Positions 1 to 7,725 of a stretch of DNA of 64,000 nucleotides are shown here, in pieces. Position numbers and translations under genes: made by a program. How positions within the stretch are numbered: position 1 is the stretch's first letter; every line of letters begins with the position of its first letter. A model generated the notes under the pieces. It was given only the letters and a program-made list of their open reading frames with translations, did no database searches and was not told where the DNA came from. Location of the stretch: contig NZ_JAFMTB010000001.1 of NCBI RefSeq assembly GCF_017916475.1, positions 1,264,849 to 1,328,848 of the forward strand, given 5' to 3'. This stretch comes from Patulibacter sp. SYSU D01012 (GTDB taxonomy: Bacteria; Actinomycetota; Thermoleophilia; Solirubrobacterales; Solirubrobacteraceae).

Positions 1-190
1 CGTCAGGTCGCGCCGGACTGAGGACGCGCGGCCCGGGACCGGCCGACTGCGGGCGGGCGCGCCGGGGCTCCCGGACCGAGGCGGGCGCGCCGCGGCCCCG
101 GGATTGCGGGAGGGCGCGCCGGGCCGCGGGACCGAGCGCGGACGCGCCGCGGCCCCCGGACCGCGGCGGGCGCGCCGGGCCGCCGCGCGC
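1..190. repeat. Degenerate ~28-bp tandem repeat array upstream of plsC
   Basis: The octamer GGCGCGCC or a one-base variant recurs at 57, 84, 113, 141 and 169, a spacing of 27-29 bases. Degenerate copies reach back to about position 7. The units share a GC-only body containing CCGCGG and GGACCG. No coding sense is apparent. The array stops just before the plsC promoter. It may continue beyond the left edge. Confidence 0.65.
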
Positions 191-194
191 GGCG

Positions 195-200
195 TAGGAT
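195..200 (+). promoter_or_regulatory. -10 element of plsC (leaderless)
   Basis: TAGGAT lies 8 nt before the ATG at 209, so the transcript should begin at or next to the start codon. The same hexamer and spacing precede the gene at 58861. Confidence 0.5.
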
Positions 201-208
201 CGCCCGCG

Positions 209-964
209 ATGGCCGACGATCTCGTCAAGCTCAAGGAGCAGGTCTACGTCGACCCGCGGCCGGCCGAGGCGTTCGACCGCTACCACGCCCGGACGCGCGA
301 GAAGGAGCCCGGGCCGGCGTACGAGGTCGTCCGCGGGCTGACGACGCTCTTGGCGGCGACGTTCTACCGCGGGCGGGCGTACGGGACGGAGCGGGTGCCG
401 GCCTCGGGGCCGCTCGTGATCGCCCCGAACCACTTCTCCAACCTGGACCACTTCTTCATGGGGATGGGGATCCGCCGCAAGATCCACTTCATGGCGAAGT
501 CGCAGATGTTCGTGTCGCCGATCGACAAGGTCTACGCGAACGGCGGCACCTTCCCCGTCCGGCGCGGCGCGGGCGACGCCGCGGCGTTCGAGACCGTCCA
601 CGCCATCCTCGACCGCGGCGGGGCGCTCGGCATGTACTGCGAGGGCGGCCGCTCGCGCACCGGCAAGCTGGCCGAGCGGGCCAAGCCGGGCATCGGCCGG
701 ATCGCGCTCGAGAGCGGCGCGACGATCCTGCCGACCGCGATCCACGGCTCCTCCCACGTCCGCAACGTCAAGCGCGGCCAGTTCCCCCGCATCACGGTGC
801 TCTTCGGCGCCCCCCTGCGCTACGAGCGGCTCGGACCGGGCAACGTCGGGCGGGACGACGCGCGCATCGTGGCGAACGAGATCTTCGACGAAATCAAGGC
901 GCTCTACGCCGTGGTCGAGGCGGGCGGCCGCGACGCCGCGCGCGCCTGGCGGCCGGCGGCGTAG
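209..964 (+). CDS. plsC: 1-acyl-sn-glycerol-3-phosphate acyltransferase family protein
   Basis: Predicted to transfer an acyl chain to lysophosphatidic acid (or a related lysolipid) at the inner membrane face. The 251-aa protein carries the family's HX4D motif within NHFSNLDHFF, and the EGGRS block for phosphate binding. Further upstream in-frame starts would add a low-complexity Arg/Pro/Gly stretch encoded by the repeat array, so the ATG at 209 is chosen; TAGGAT 8 nt before it agrees. The gene stands alone between two repeat arrays. The family assignment is firm; the exact lipid substrate is not determined. Confidence 0.9.
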   Translation: MADDLVKLKEQVYVDPRPAEAFDRYHARTREKEPGPAYEVVRGLTTLLAATFYRGRAYGTERVPASGPLVIAPNHFSNLDHFFMGMGIRRKIHFMAKSQMFVSPIDKVYANGGTFPVRRGAGDAAAFETVHAILDRGGALGMYCEGGRSRTGKLAERAKPGIGRIALESGATILPTAIHGSSHVRNVKRGQFPRITVLFGAPLRYERLGPGNVGRDDARIVANEIFDEIKALYAVVEAGGRDAARAWRPAA

Positions 965-986
965 GGGGGGCGGGGCCGGCGCGGGC

Positions 987-1037
987 CGCGGTCGGCGGGG
1001 CGCCGCGGTCGGCGGGGCGCCGCGGTCGGCGGGGCGC
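987..1037. repeat. Three 17-bp direct repeats
   Basis: Three head-to-tail copies of CCGCGGTCGGCGGGGCG immediately follow plsC and precede the longer 59-bp array. Confidence 0.7.
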
Positions 1038-1047
1038 GCCGGCCGGC

Positions 1048-1331
1048 GCGTTCGGCCTGAGGGCCGGTGAGCGGACCTGAGCCGGAACACGACCCGCCCC
1101 ACCGACGCGTTCGGCCTGAGGGCCGCCGGGCGGACCTGAGCCGGAACACGACCCGCCCCACCGACGCGTTCCGCCTCAGGGCCGCCGGCCGGACCCGAGC
1201 CGGAACACGACCCACCCCACCGACGCGTTCGGCCTGAGGGCCGGTGAGCGGACCTGAGCCGGAACACGACCCGCCCCACCGACGCGTTCCGCCTCAGGGC
1301 CGCCGGCCGGACCCGAGCCGGAACACGACCC
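1048..1331. repeat. 59-bp tandem repeat array, five copies
   Basis: Units begin at 1048, 1107, 1166, 1225 and 1284, exactly 59 bp apart; the last copy is cut short at about 48 bp. Each starts GCGTTCGGCCTGAGGGCC or GCGTTCCGCCTCAGGGCC and continues with a shared GGAACACGACC block. The two variants alternate. The array fills the gap between convergent plsC and the RTX gene. There are no spacers, so it is not a CRISPR array. Confidence 0.9.
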
Positions 1332-1340
1332 CGACCCCGC

Positions 1341-3674
1341 CTACCGCAGCACCCGCTCGCAGCTGTCGTCCACCAGCACGTCGTCCAGGTCGACCAGGGC
1401 GACGTCGTTGCCCGGGCCGCAGGACAGCCGGTCGACGGTGCCGTCGACGGCCTCGAGCCGGTCGTCGCCGTCGCCGCCGATCAGGCGGTCGCGGCCGGTG
1501 CCGCCGATCACCAGGTCGTTGCCGGGGCCGCCGTCGACGACGTCGTCGCCCGCGGCGCCGGTCACCCGGTCGTCGTCCTCGTTGCCGTAGAGGACGTCGT
1601 CGTCCTTGCGGCCGTGCACGTCGTCGTTGCCGGGGCCACCGTGCACCTCGTCGTTGCCGTTCTCGCCGTCGACGTAGTCGTCGCCGCCGTTGCCGAAGAG
1701 GACGTCGTTGCCGTCCGCGCCGAGGAGGGTGTCGACGCCCTCGGTGCCGATCAGCCGGTCGTCGCCCTTCGTGCCGAAGAACGAGGCCGAGGTGCGGCCG
1801 ACGTCGGTGCCGGCCTCGGGGGCGATCCGGATCACCGTCTCGCACGAGCTCAGGCGGTCGCGCGTCGGGTGGTCCTGCTCGACGTAGACCGTGTCGTGGC
1901 CGGTGCCGCACGAGATCCGGTCGGCGCTGTCGTCGGCCGCGCGGATCACGTCGTCACCGGCGCCCGCGACGATCCGGTCGGCGCCGGGGCCGCCGATGAT
2001 CGTGTCGTTCCCGTCGTTGCCGTAGATCGTGTCGGCGCCGGAGTTGCCGTCGAGGACGTCGTTGCCGGTGCCGCCGACGATCCGGTTCTTCCCCACGTCG
2101 CCCAGCACCGCGTCGTCGTCGGGACCCGCGTCGACCTTGTCGTTGCCGCTGCCGGTCACGATGGAGTCCATCCCCGGGCCGCCGTCGAGCGTGTCGTTCG
2201 ACGAGCCGCCGTCCAGGTGGTCGTTGCCCTCGCCGCCCACCAGCCGGTCGGTGCCGCGGTTGCCGACGATCGTGTCGTTGCCCGCCCCGCCGTCGAGCAG
2301 CGGGTCGTTGCCCAGGCCGCGCTCGATGATCTGGTCGTCGCCGTCGCCGCCGAGCACGCTGTCGTCGCCGTCGCCCGGGTCGACCGTGTCGTTGCCGGCG
2401 CCGAGCTCGACGATGTCGTTGCCCTGACCGGTCGTGACCTCGTCGTCACCGTCCCCGCCGTCCACGCGGTCCGAGCCGTCGCCGCCGACGATCAGGTCGT
2501 GGCCCGGACCGCCGGCGAGCAGGTCCTGGCCGGGACCGCCGTCGAGCACGTCGTCGTCCTCGTCGCCGTACAGCTCGTCGCGGTCGCGCCCGCCGATCAG
2601 GCGGTCCTTGCCGGCCAGGCCGATCAGGCGGTCCTGCCCGCGGGTGCCGGTCAGGCGGTCGTCGCCGGGCGTGCCCGTCTTCGTCGCCAGGCCGCCCTGC
2701 ACGGCGATCGCCACCGGCGCCTTCGTGCTGAGCCGCACGGCGCGGGTGCGGCGCATGCTCGCGTACGGCACGAGGGAGAGGCTGCGCGAGCCGGCGTCCG
2801 CGACGAACACGCGCGTGTCGGCGTCGCCGACGGCGGGCAGGCCGGGGCCGCGGCCGACGGCGATCGTGCGGGTCGCCCGCCCACGCGCGACGTCGACGAC
2901 GGCCAGGCGCTTGCCGGCCTTCGTCGCGGCGCCGACGACCACGCGGCTCGACGCGTCGGGCGACGCCACGCCGCCGCCGACGCCGAGCGGCAGGCGGATC
3001 GTGCCGCGCGTGGAGCCGTCGCTCGTCCGCAGGACGGTCAGCGTGCCGCGGGTCCGCGCCGTCCCGGGGACGGCGACGAGGGCCGTGGTGCCGTCGGGCC
3101 GGACGGTCACGCCGCCCGGGGCACGCGGCGTCCTCAGGCGCCGGACGACCTCGCCGCTCGCCAGGTCGAGGACCACGACGCCGCGCCGGCCGGCGTCGAC
3201 GATCGCCCGGCTGGCGGTGGCGTCGACGGCCAGCCCGGCCACGGTCGTGCCCCGGTCCAGGCGGAAGCGGGCGACCCGCCGCATGGTGGTGGCGTCCAGC
3301 ACGACGACCGTGCGGCCGCCGGCGGCCACGAGGCGCGTGCCGGTCGTGGCGGCCGCGAGGTGGCGGACGACGGAGCCGGGGTCGCCGGACGCCAGGACCT
3401 TCCCGTCGCCGGGGTCGACCGCGACGACCCGCCGGCCGGACGCGGTGTACAGGCGGCCCCCGTCGGACGAGAACGCCAGCGAGCGGGTGCCGCCGGGGAC
3501 GCGGATCACGTCCTGCTCGCGCATCGTGCGCAGGTCGAACGTGCGGACCTTGGCGCTGCCGTCGGCGACCGCGACGACGCGGGCGTCGGCGGCGGGGACG
3601 GCGAGCAAGCCGACGGCGGCTGCGCCGAGCAGGGCGGGCAGGGTGCGCGCGGGACGTGAACGGAGCGAGGGCAT
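1341..3674 (-). CDS. Secreted beta-propeller protein with C-terminal RTX calcium-binding repeats
   Basis: The 777-aa product begins with an Arg-rich, then hydrophobic signal peptide ending near AADA. About 330 residues follow with repeated VAVD, VLDATT and VVDVARG strands typical of a YVTN/WD40-like propeller. The C-terminal half has two blocks of glycine-aspartate nonapeptides (GGxGxDxLxGG type), roughly 28 and 12 units, which bind calcium in this family. Each block ends with a Cys-containing tail (DRISCGTGHD and DRLSCGPGND, each followed by a later Cys). No type I secretion genes lie nearby, so Sec export is likely. Ligand and role are unknown. The long open frame on the opposite strand is a product of base composition. 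Confidence 0.85.
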   Translation of the reverse strand: MPSLRSRPARTLPALLGAAAVGLLAVPAADARVVAVADGSAKVRTFDLRTMREQDVIRVPGGTRSLAFSSDGGRLYTASGRRVVAVDPGDGKVLASGDPGSVVRHLAAATTGTRLVAAGGRTVVVLDATTMRRVARFRLDRGTTVAGLAVDATASRAIVDAGRRGVVVLDLASGEVVRRLRTPRAPGGVTVRPDGTTALVAVPGTARTRGTLTVLRTSDGSTRGTIRLPLGVGGGVASPDASSRVVVGAATKAGKRLAVVDVARGRATRTIAVGRGPGLPAVGDADTRVFVADAGSRSLSLVPYASMRRTRAVRLSTKAPVAIAVQGGLATKTGTPGDDRLTGTRGQDRLIGLAGKDRLIGGRDRDELYGDEDDDVLDGGPGQDLLAGGPGHDLIVGGDGSDRVDGGDGDDEVTTGQGNDIVELGAGNDTVDPGDGDDSVLGGDGDDQIIERGLGNDPLLDGGAGNDTIVGNRGTDRLVGGEGNDHLDGGSSNDTLDGGPGMDSIVTGSGNDKVDAGPDDDAVLGDVGKNRIVGGTGNDVLDGNSGADTIYGNDGNDTIIGGPGADRIVAGAGDDVIRAADDSADRISCGTGHDTVYVEQDHPTRDRLSSCETVIRIAPEAGTDVGRTSASFFGTKGDDRLIGTEGVDTLLGADGNDVLFGNGGDDYVDGENGNDEVHGGPGNDDVHGRKDDDVLYGNEDDDRVTGAAGDDVVDGGPGNDLVIGGTGRDRLIGGDGDDRLEAVDGTVDRLSCGPGNDVALVDLDDVLVDDSCERVLR

Positions 3675-3976
3675 CGACTCCCGGAACCCGCCCAGGGCCG
3701 GACGGTTGCGGTCCCCACGGGGTTTCGTCCGCCGGGAAGGAGTCTGCGCGGTACGCGCGAAGACCACGGTCAGACGGGCGTTCCGCGCGCCCGGCTGATC
3801 CTCCTCCTGGGCGCATCGTCCGGCGTCGCGGCGATGGCCGCGGCGCCGGCCGCGCCGGGGCGACCGGCCGTGATGCGTCCCGGGCCGTGCGGCGTCGACG
3901 TGCGCGTGCGACCCGCGCCGCGGCGCCGGGTGCCCGCGAGCGGACCGCTCCGGCGCCGGCCGGCCGCGAGGCGTCC
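3675..3976. other. Gene-free interval
   Basis: About 300 bases between the RTX gene and the SDR gene, both on the minus strand. No conserved ORF, repeat or clear promoter was seen. Confidence 0.5.
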
Positions 3977-4804
3977 TCAGCCCGTCATGCCGCCCATCTG
4001 CCCGCCCGTCACGTGCAGCGTCTGGCCGTGGACGTAGTTCGACCACGGCGAGCAGAGGTAGAAGATGCCGCCGGCGGCCTCCTCCGGGGTGCCGGGGCGG
4101 CCGAGCGGGACGAGCATCGGCGCCAGCTCGCGCATGCCGTCGGGGATGCCCAGCTGCACGCGCTCGCCGCCGATCTCGGTGACGTTGGTCTCGTCCTTGC
4201 TGGCGGTCAGCCGGGTCTCGATCCAGCCGAACGCGACGGCGTTGACGTTGACCTTGAACTGGCCCCACTCCTTGGCGAGGGTGCGGGTCAGGCCGACGAC
4301 GCCCGCCTTGCCGGCGCTGTAGTTCGCCTGGCCGGCGTTGCCGAGCGTGCCCGAGATCGACGAGACGTTGACGATCTTGCGGAAGACCTCGCGGCCCTCC
4401 TCGCGCTCGCGCTTGGCGGGCTCGCGCAGGTGCGGGGCGGCCGCGCGGATCGTGCGGAACGGGACGGTCAGGTGGATGTCGAGCATCCGGCTCCACCAGT
4501 CGTCGCTCATCTTGTGGATCGGCGCGTCGAGCGTGTAGCCGGCGTTGTTGACGAGGATGTCGAGCTGCCCCCACGTGTCGATCGCGTGGGCGACCAGCGC
4601 GTCCGGCGTGCCGTCCTGCGTCAGGTCGCCGGCGAAGACGGTGCTCTCGCCGCCCAGGTCGTCCGCGGTCTGCTGCGCCAGGTCGCCGTCGAGATCGTTG
4701 ATGACGACGCGCGCGCCGTGCTCGAGCAGCAGCTGCGCCGTCGCGCGCCCGATGCCGCGCGCCGACCCCGTCACGATCGCGACCTTGCCGTCCAGGACTC
4801 CCAT
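3977..4804 (-). CDS. SDR family oxidoreductase (FabG-like 3-oxoacyl reductase)
   Basis: A 275-aa NAD(P)-dependent short-chain dehydrogenase. It has the cofactor motif TGSARGIG at residues 12-19, NNAG at 86-89, and the catalytic Ser (VSSIS, near 148-151), Tyr162 and Lys166 (YSAGK). The C-terminus VTGGQMGGM is typical of 3-ketoacyl-ACP or -CoA reductases. GAGGAGAG precedes the ATG, and TAGCAT at 4853-4858 could be its -10 box. The substrate cannot be read from the sequence. Acyl-CoA dehydrogenases a few kb away suggest a lipid or acyl-CoA role. Confidence 0.9.
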   Translation of the reverse strand: MGVLDGKVAIVTGSARGIGRATAQLLLEHGARVVINDLDGDLAQQTADDLGGESTVFAGDLTQDGTPDALVAHAIDTWGQLDILVNNAGYTLDAPIHKMSDDWWSRMLDIHLTVPFRTIRAAAPHLREPAKREREEGREVFRKIVNVSSISGTLGNAGQANYSAGKAGVVGLTRTLAKEWGQFKVNVNAVAFGWIETRLTASKDETNVTEIGGERVQLGIPDGMRELAPMLVPLGRPGTPEEAAGGIFYLCSPWSNYVHGQTLHVTGGQMGGMTG

Positions 4805-4914
4805 GCGTCTCTCCTCGGTTCGCGGCGCGCGGAAGGGCGCGCCCCGGGCGCGATGCTAGTCGGCGCGGGCGATCGCGACCGCCCGCGCGGCCGGCGGTGC
4901 CGGGGCGCTGCCCG

Positions 4915-5523
4915 CTAGCCGCCGTGGCGCTGGACCGCCCGCGCGAGGGCGTCGTGGGCGTCGGTCAGCACGGGCTCGCCGTGCGAGACGAGGACGCGCT
5001 CGACCGGCAGCTCGAGCAGCGGGCGCAGCACGGCGGCCAGCTCGGGCGCCTCGAGCGGCCGGGGCATGTAGCCCGTCCAGTCCGGCGGGCTGGGCCGCAG
5101 GCCGCCCGGGGCGCCCAGCAGCCGGTCGCCCGGGACGAGCGTCGCGACGGCCGGCAGCCAGTACATCGTCTCGCCGGCGTCCGGCAGCGGCCGCGCCTCC
5201 ACGCCCGCCGGCAGGGCGCCGTCGCCGCGCACGTCGCGGGCGTCGTAGCGGCGGACCGCCGCCTCGCGGGAGCGGGAGTGGAACTCGATCGTCGTCAGCA
5301 CCACGACCGGCAGTCCCCGCTCGCGGACGACGTCGTCCAGCGGCGCCCACGCGGCGTCGTCGTCCTCGGGGACCACGAGCGGGTCGATGAGCACGGTCGC
5401 GTCGGGCGCGGCGTAGAGGACCGAGCCGACCTCCTGGTCCCAGCCCTCGTCGTCCTCGGGGTCCCACTCGGGGTGCTGGGCCGTCCAGCGCCAGAGGCCG
5501 TCGGCGATCCGCTGCAGCTCCAT
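4915..5523 (-). CDS. Metallo-beta-lactamase-fold-like protein without the metal motif
   Basis: The 202-aa protein has strand patterns resembling MBL-fold proteins (SVLYAAPDATVLIDPL, PVVVLTT, LVPGDRLLGAP, ERVLVSHGEPV). The HxHxDH zinc motif is missing: the expected position reads TTIEFHSRSREA. It is therefore probably a divergent, perhaps non-metal-dependent, family member. It lies upstream of the SDR on the same strand with a gap of about 110 bases. Function unknown. Confidence 0.6.
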   Translation of the reverse strand: MELQRIADGLWRWTAQHPEWDPEDDEGWDQEVGSVLYAAPDATVLIDPLVVPEDDDAAWAPLDDVVRERGLPVVVLTTIEFHSRSREAAVRRYDARDVRGDGALPAGVEARPLPDAGETMYWLPAVATLVPGDRLLGAPGGLRPSPPDWTGYMPRPLEAPELAAVLRPLLELPVERVLVSHGEPVLTDAHDALARAVQRHGG

Positions 5524-5553
5524 GCGGCGAGCCTCGCACAGCCCCGCGATGCG

Positions 5554-6117
5554 TCAGCCGCCCGCGGGCGTCGCCGCGTCGGGCGCGGGGGCGGCGGACC
5601 GGGCGCGGTGCGCCGCGACCCGCGTCCGCGTCGCGCACCGCTCGGTGCAGAACCGCTGCGGACGGCGGCGCCCCTCGTCGACGAAGACCCGGTCGCAGTC
5701 GCTGGCCGCGCAGACCCCCCAGGCGCAACGGCCGCGATCGCTCAGCCGCTCCGCCAGGGCGAACGCGCCGATCGCGAGCAGCGACGAGGCCGCGTCGGCG
5801 TCGGCCGGGACGGCGGGCCGCAGCGCCCAGCGCCCGTCGTCCGTGCGGGCCAGCGCCACCGGCAGCGGCGGTGCGGCGAGCACCGCGTTCAACCGGCCGG
5901 CGGCGGTCTCGGCGTCGGGGGTGGCGAAGATCCCGCGGAGCGTGCGGACCGCGGCCGCGAGGCGGTCCTCGACCACGTCGCGGCCGCCCAGCTCGCGGCC
6001 GCCGTGCGCCGTCGCCGCGGCGCTCCATGCGGCGGCGGTCGGCGGCCCGTTCAGGACGTCGCAGACGAAGCCGAGCCCCCTCGGGCGGTGATCGTCGGGA
6101 CCGGGGTCGACGCTCAT
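5554..6117 (-). CDS. CGNR zinc-finger family putative transcription regulator
   Basis: A 187-aa protein with the usual layout: a helical N-terminal domain with LGFVCDVLN and LSDRGRCAWGVC, then a C-terminal zinc ribbon with Cys pairs in CAASDCDRVF and RFCTERCATR. The latter replaces the canonical CGNR. The family is thought to bind DNA through this finger. It is transcribed away from a flavin monooxygenase only 21 bp apart, across a perfect palindrome, so control of that gene and of itself is likely. Its -10 TACAGT (6130 to 6125) is 7 nt from the ATG, indicating a leaderless transcript. Confidence 0.85.
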   Translation of the reverse strand: MSVDPGPDDHRPRGLGFVCDVLNGPPTAAAWSAAATAHGGRELGGRDVVEDRLAAAVRTLRGIFATPDAETAAGRLNAVLAAPPLPVALARTDDGRWALRPAVPADADAASSLLAIGAFALAERLSDRGRCAWGVCAASDCDRVFVDEGRRRPQRFCTERCATRTRVAAHRARSAAPAPDAATPAGG

Positions 6118-6123
6118 CCTCGC

Positions 6124-6158
6124 TACTGTAACGCCTGTATGGGAGAAAGTCGTTACAG
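6124..6158. promoter_or_regulatory. Shared divergent promoter/operator of CGNR regulator and monooxygenase
   Basis: CTGTAACG (6126-6133) and CGTTACAG (6151-6158) form a perfect inverted repeat with a 17-base spacer. Two -10 hexamers lie over its left arm: TACTGT at 6124-6129 for the rightward gene and TACAGT at 6130-6125 for the leftward gene. Polymerase or regulator binding on one side should exclude the other. The right arm falls inside the monooxygenase reading frame if it starts at 6139. Confidence 0.75.
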
Positions 6159-7725
6159 CGACGCCGTCGGCCGGGACGAGGTGGTGCCGGCGTCGGCGGA
6201 CGTCGTGGTGGTCGGCGGCGGCCCCGTCGGCCTCACGCTCGCGTTGGCCCTGCGCCGTCAGGGGATCGACGTGGTCGTCCTCGAGGCGCACCCGGGGCTG
6301 TCGCGGCACCCCAAGGCCCGCGGCGTCTCCGCCCGTTCCATGGAGACCTTTCGCGGGCTCGGGATCGAGTCGGCGGTCCGCGGGGCGGCGGCGCCGGACG
6401 ACCACGTCCGGTTCTATCGGGGGCGCACGCTGCTCGATCCCGACGGGGTCGTCGGGCCGCCGCCGCCCACGCGGCGCACGGGGAGCACGCCCTCGCCGGG
6501 GGTGCTCTGCTCGCAGGACCGGCTCGAGCCGATCCTCCTCGGCGCTGCCCGTGGGGCCGGGGCGACGGTCGCGTTCTCGCGCCGCGTCACGGCCGTCGAC
6601 CCGACCGCCTCGGGGGCGCGGGTGACCTACGCGGTCGCGGACGACGAGACGCCCCGCGCGGTCGACGCCGCCTACGTGGTCGGCTGCGACGGGGCGAACA
6701 GCACGGTCCGCGGCGCGGCCGGGATCACCCTGCGTGGGCAGCGGGGGCTGGGACGGTTCCTGTCCGTGCGGCTCTCGGCCCCGCTCGGCCCGCGGGTGGC
6801 GGATCGGCGCGCGGCGTCGTACTTCCTGGCCCCGGAGCTGGGCGGGTTCCTCGCCGTCGACAACGACCGCGAGTGGATCTACCAGCACCCCGTCCCGCCG
6901 GGCGCCGAGGCCGAGGCGTTGCGGGCCGACCTGCCGGCGATCGCCGCACGGGTCCGGGCGGCCGTCGGCGACCCCGACCTGCCGGTCGAGGTCCGCGACA
7001 CGATGCTCTGGCGGATGGACGCCACGGTCGCGCAGACGTTCCGGCGCGGCCGGATCGTGCTCGCGGGCGACGCGGCGCACCAGGTCCCGCCGACGGGCGG
7101 CCACGGGATGAACCTGGGGATCGGCGACGCGGAGGGCCTCGCGTGGCGGCTCGCGCGCGTCCTGCGGGGCCAGGCGTCGTCGCGCCTGCTCGACGGCTAC
7201 GCGGCGGAGCGCCGCGCGGTCGCCGCCGCCGTCCTGGCGATCTGCGTCGACAACTCCCGGCGGGCGTACGAGATCGACGACGAGCTGCTCCTCGGGACGA
7301 CCTACGGCGCGGAGCCGCCGGTCGTGGCCGAGCCCTACCGGGCGTCCGGGCGCCCGGGCCGCCGGCTCCCGCACGTCGCGCTGCGCGGGGACGTGACGTC
7401 GACGCTCGACCTCGTCCGGCCGGGGGGAACGCTCCTCTTCGCGGTCCCCAGCTCGGCCTGGGGCGCCGCCGTGGCGGCGACGCCCGCGCTCGGCGGGGTG
7501 GTGATCGCGGCGTGCACCGACGGGGCGCACGCCGTGGCCGTCGACGGCGACTTCGAGCGGCGCACCGGCCTGGCGTCAGGGGAGGGACTGCTCGTGCGGC
7601 CGGACGGGCACGTCGTCGCCCGCGTGCCGCCGGTCCCGTCGCCCCGCGGCCTGGCGGAGGTCGCCGCCGCGTGGGCGCGCGAGGTCCACCCCGACGCGCC
7701 TACAGCCCGTACGAGCGCCCGATGA
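6139..7725 (+). CDS. FAD-dependent aromatic hydroxylase-like monooxygenase
   Basis: A 528-aa group A flavoprotein monooxygenase. The N-terminal dinucleotide fold VVVGGGPVGL, the CDGANSTVRG segment and the second FAD motif GDAAHQVPPTGGHGMNLG are all present, followed by a C-terminal thioredoxin-like domain. These enzymes hydroxylate aromatic rings with NAD(P)H and O2. The ATG at 6139 has a -10 (TACTGT) 9 nt upstream; GTG at 6181 or 6184 is an alternative that would leave the operator wholly upstream. The 3' end overlaps the convergent acyl-CoA dehydrogenase by 26 bases. Confidence 0.9.
   Translation: MGESRYSDAVGRDEVVPASADVVVVGGGPVGLTLALALRRQGIDVVVLEAHPGLSRHPKARGVSARSMETFRGLGIESAVRGAAAPDDHVRFYRGRTLLDPDGVVGPPPPTRRTGSTPSPGVLCSQDRLEPILLGAARGAGATVAFSRRVTAVDPTASGARVTYAVADDETPRAVDAAYVVGCDGANSTVRGAAGITLRGQRGLGRFLSVRLSAPLGPRVADRRAASYFLAPELGGFLAVDNDREWIYQHPVPPGAEAEALRADLPAIAARVRAAVGDPDLPVEVRDTMLWRMDATVAQTFRRGRIVLAGDAAHQVPPTGGHGMNLGIGDAEGLAWRLARVLRGQASSRLLDGYAAERRAVAAAVLAICVDNSRRAYEIDDELLLGTTYGAEPPVVAEPYRASGRPGRRLPHVALRGDVTSTLDLVRPGGTLLFAVPSSAWGAAVAATPALGGVVIAACTDGAHAVAVDGDFERRTGLASGEGLLVRPDGHVVARVPPVPSPRGLAEVAAAWAREVHPDAPTARTSAR

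Noticed and set aside
1048-1331. CRISPR-like array
   Set aside because: The repeats are directly adjacent without unique spacers, and no cas gene is present.
1614-3659. Very long open frame on the plus strand opposite the RTX gene
   Set aside because: It is Val/Ala/Arg low-complexity, and the minus-strand reading has real signal peptide, propeller and RTX repeats.
4915-5523. Active metallo-beta-lactamase
   Set aside because: The HxHxDH metal motif is missing, so only a fold-level resemblance is kept.
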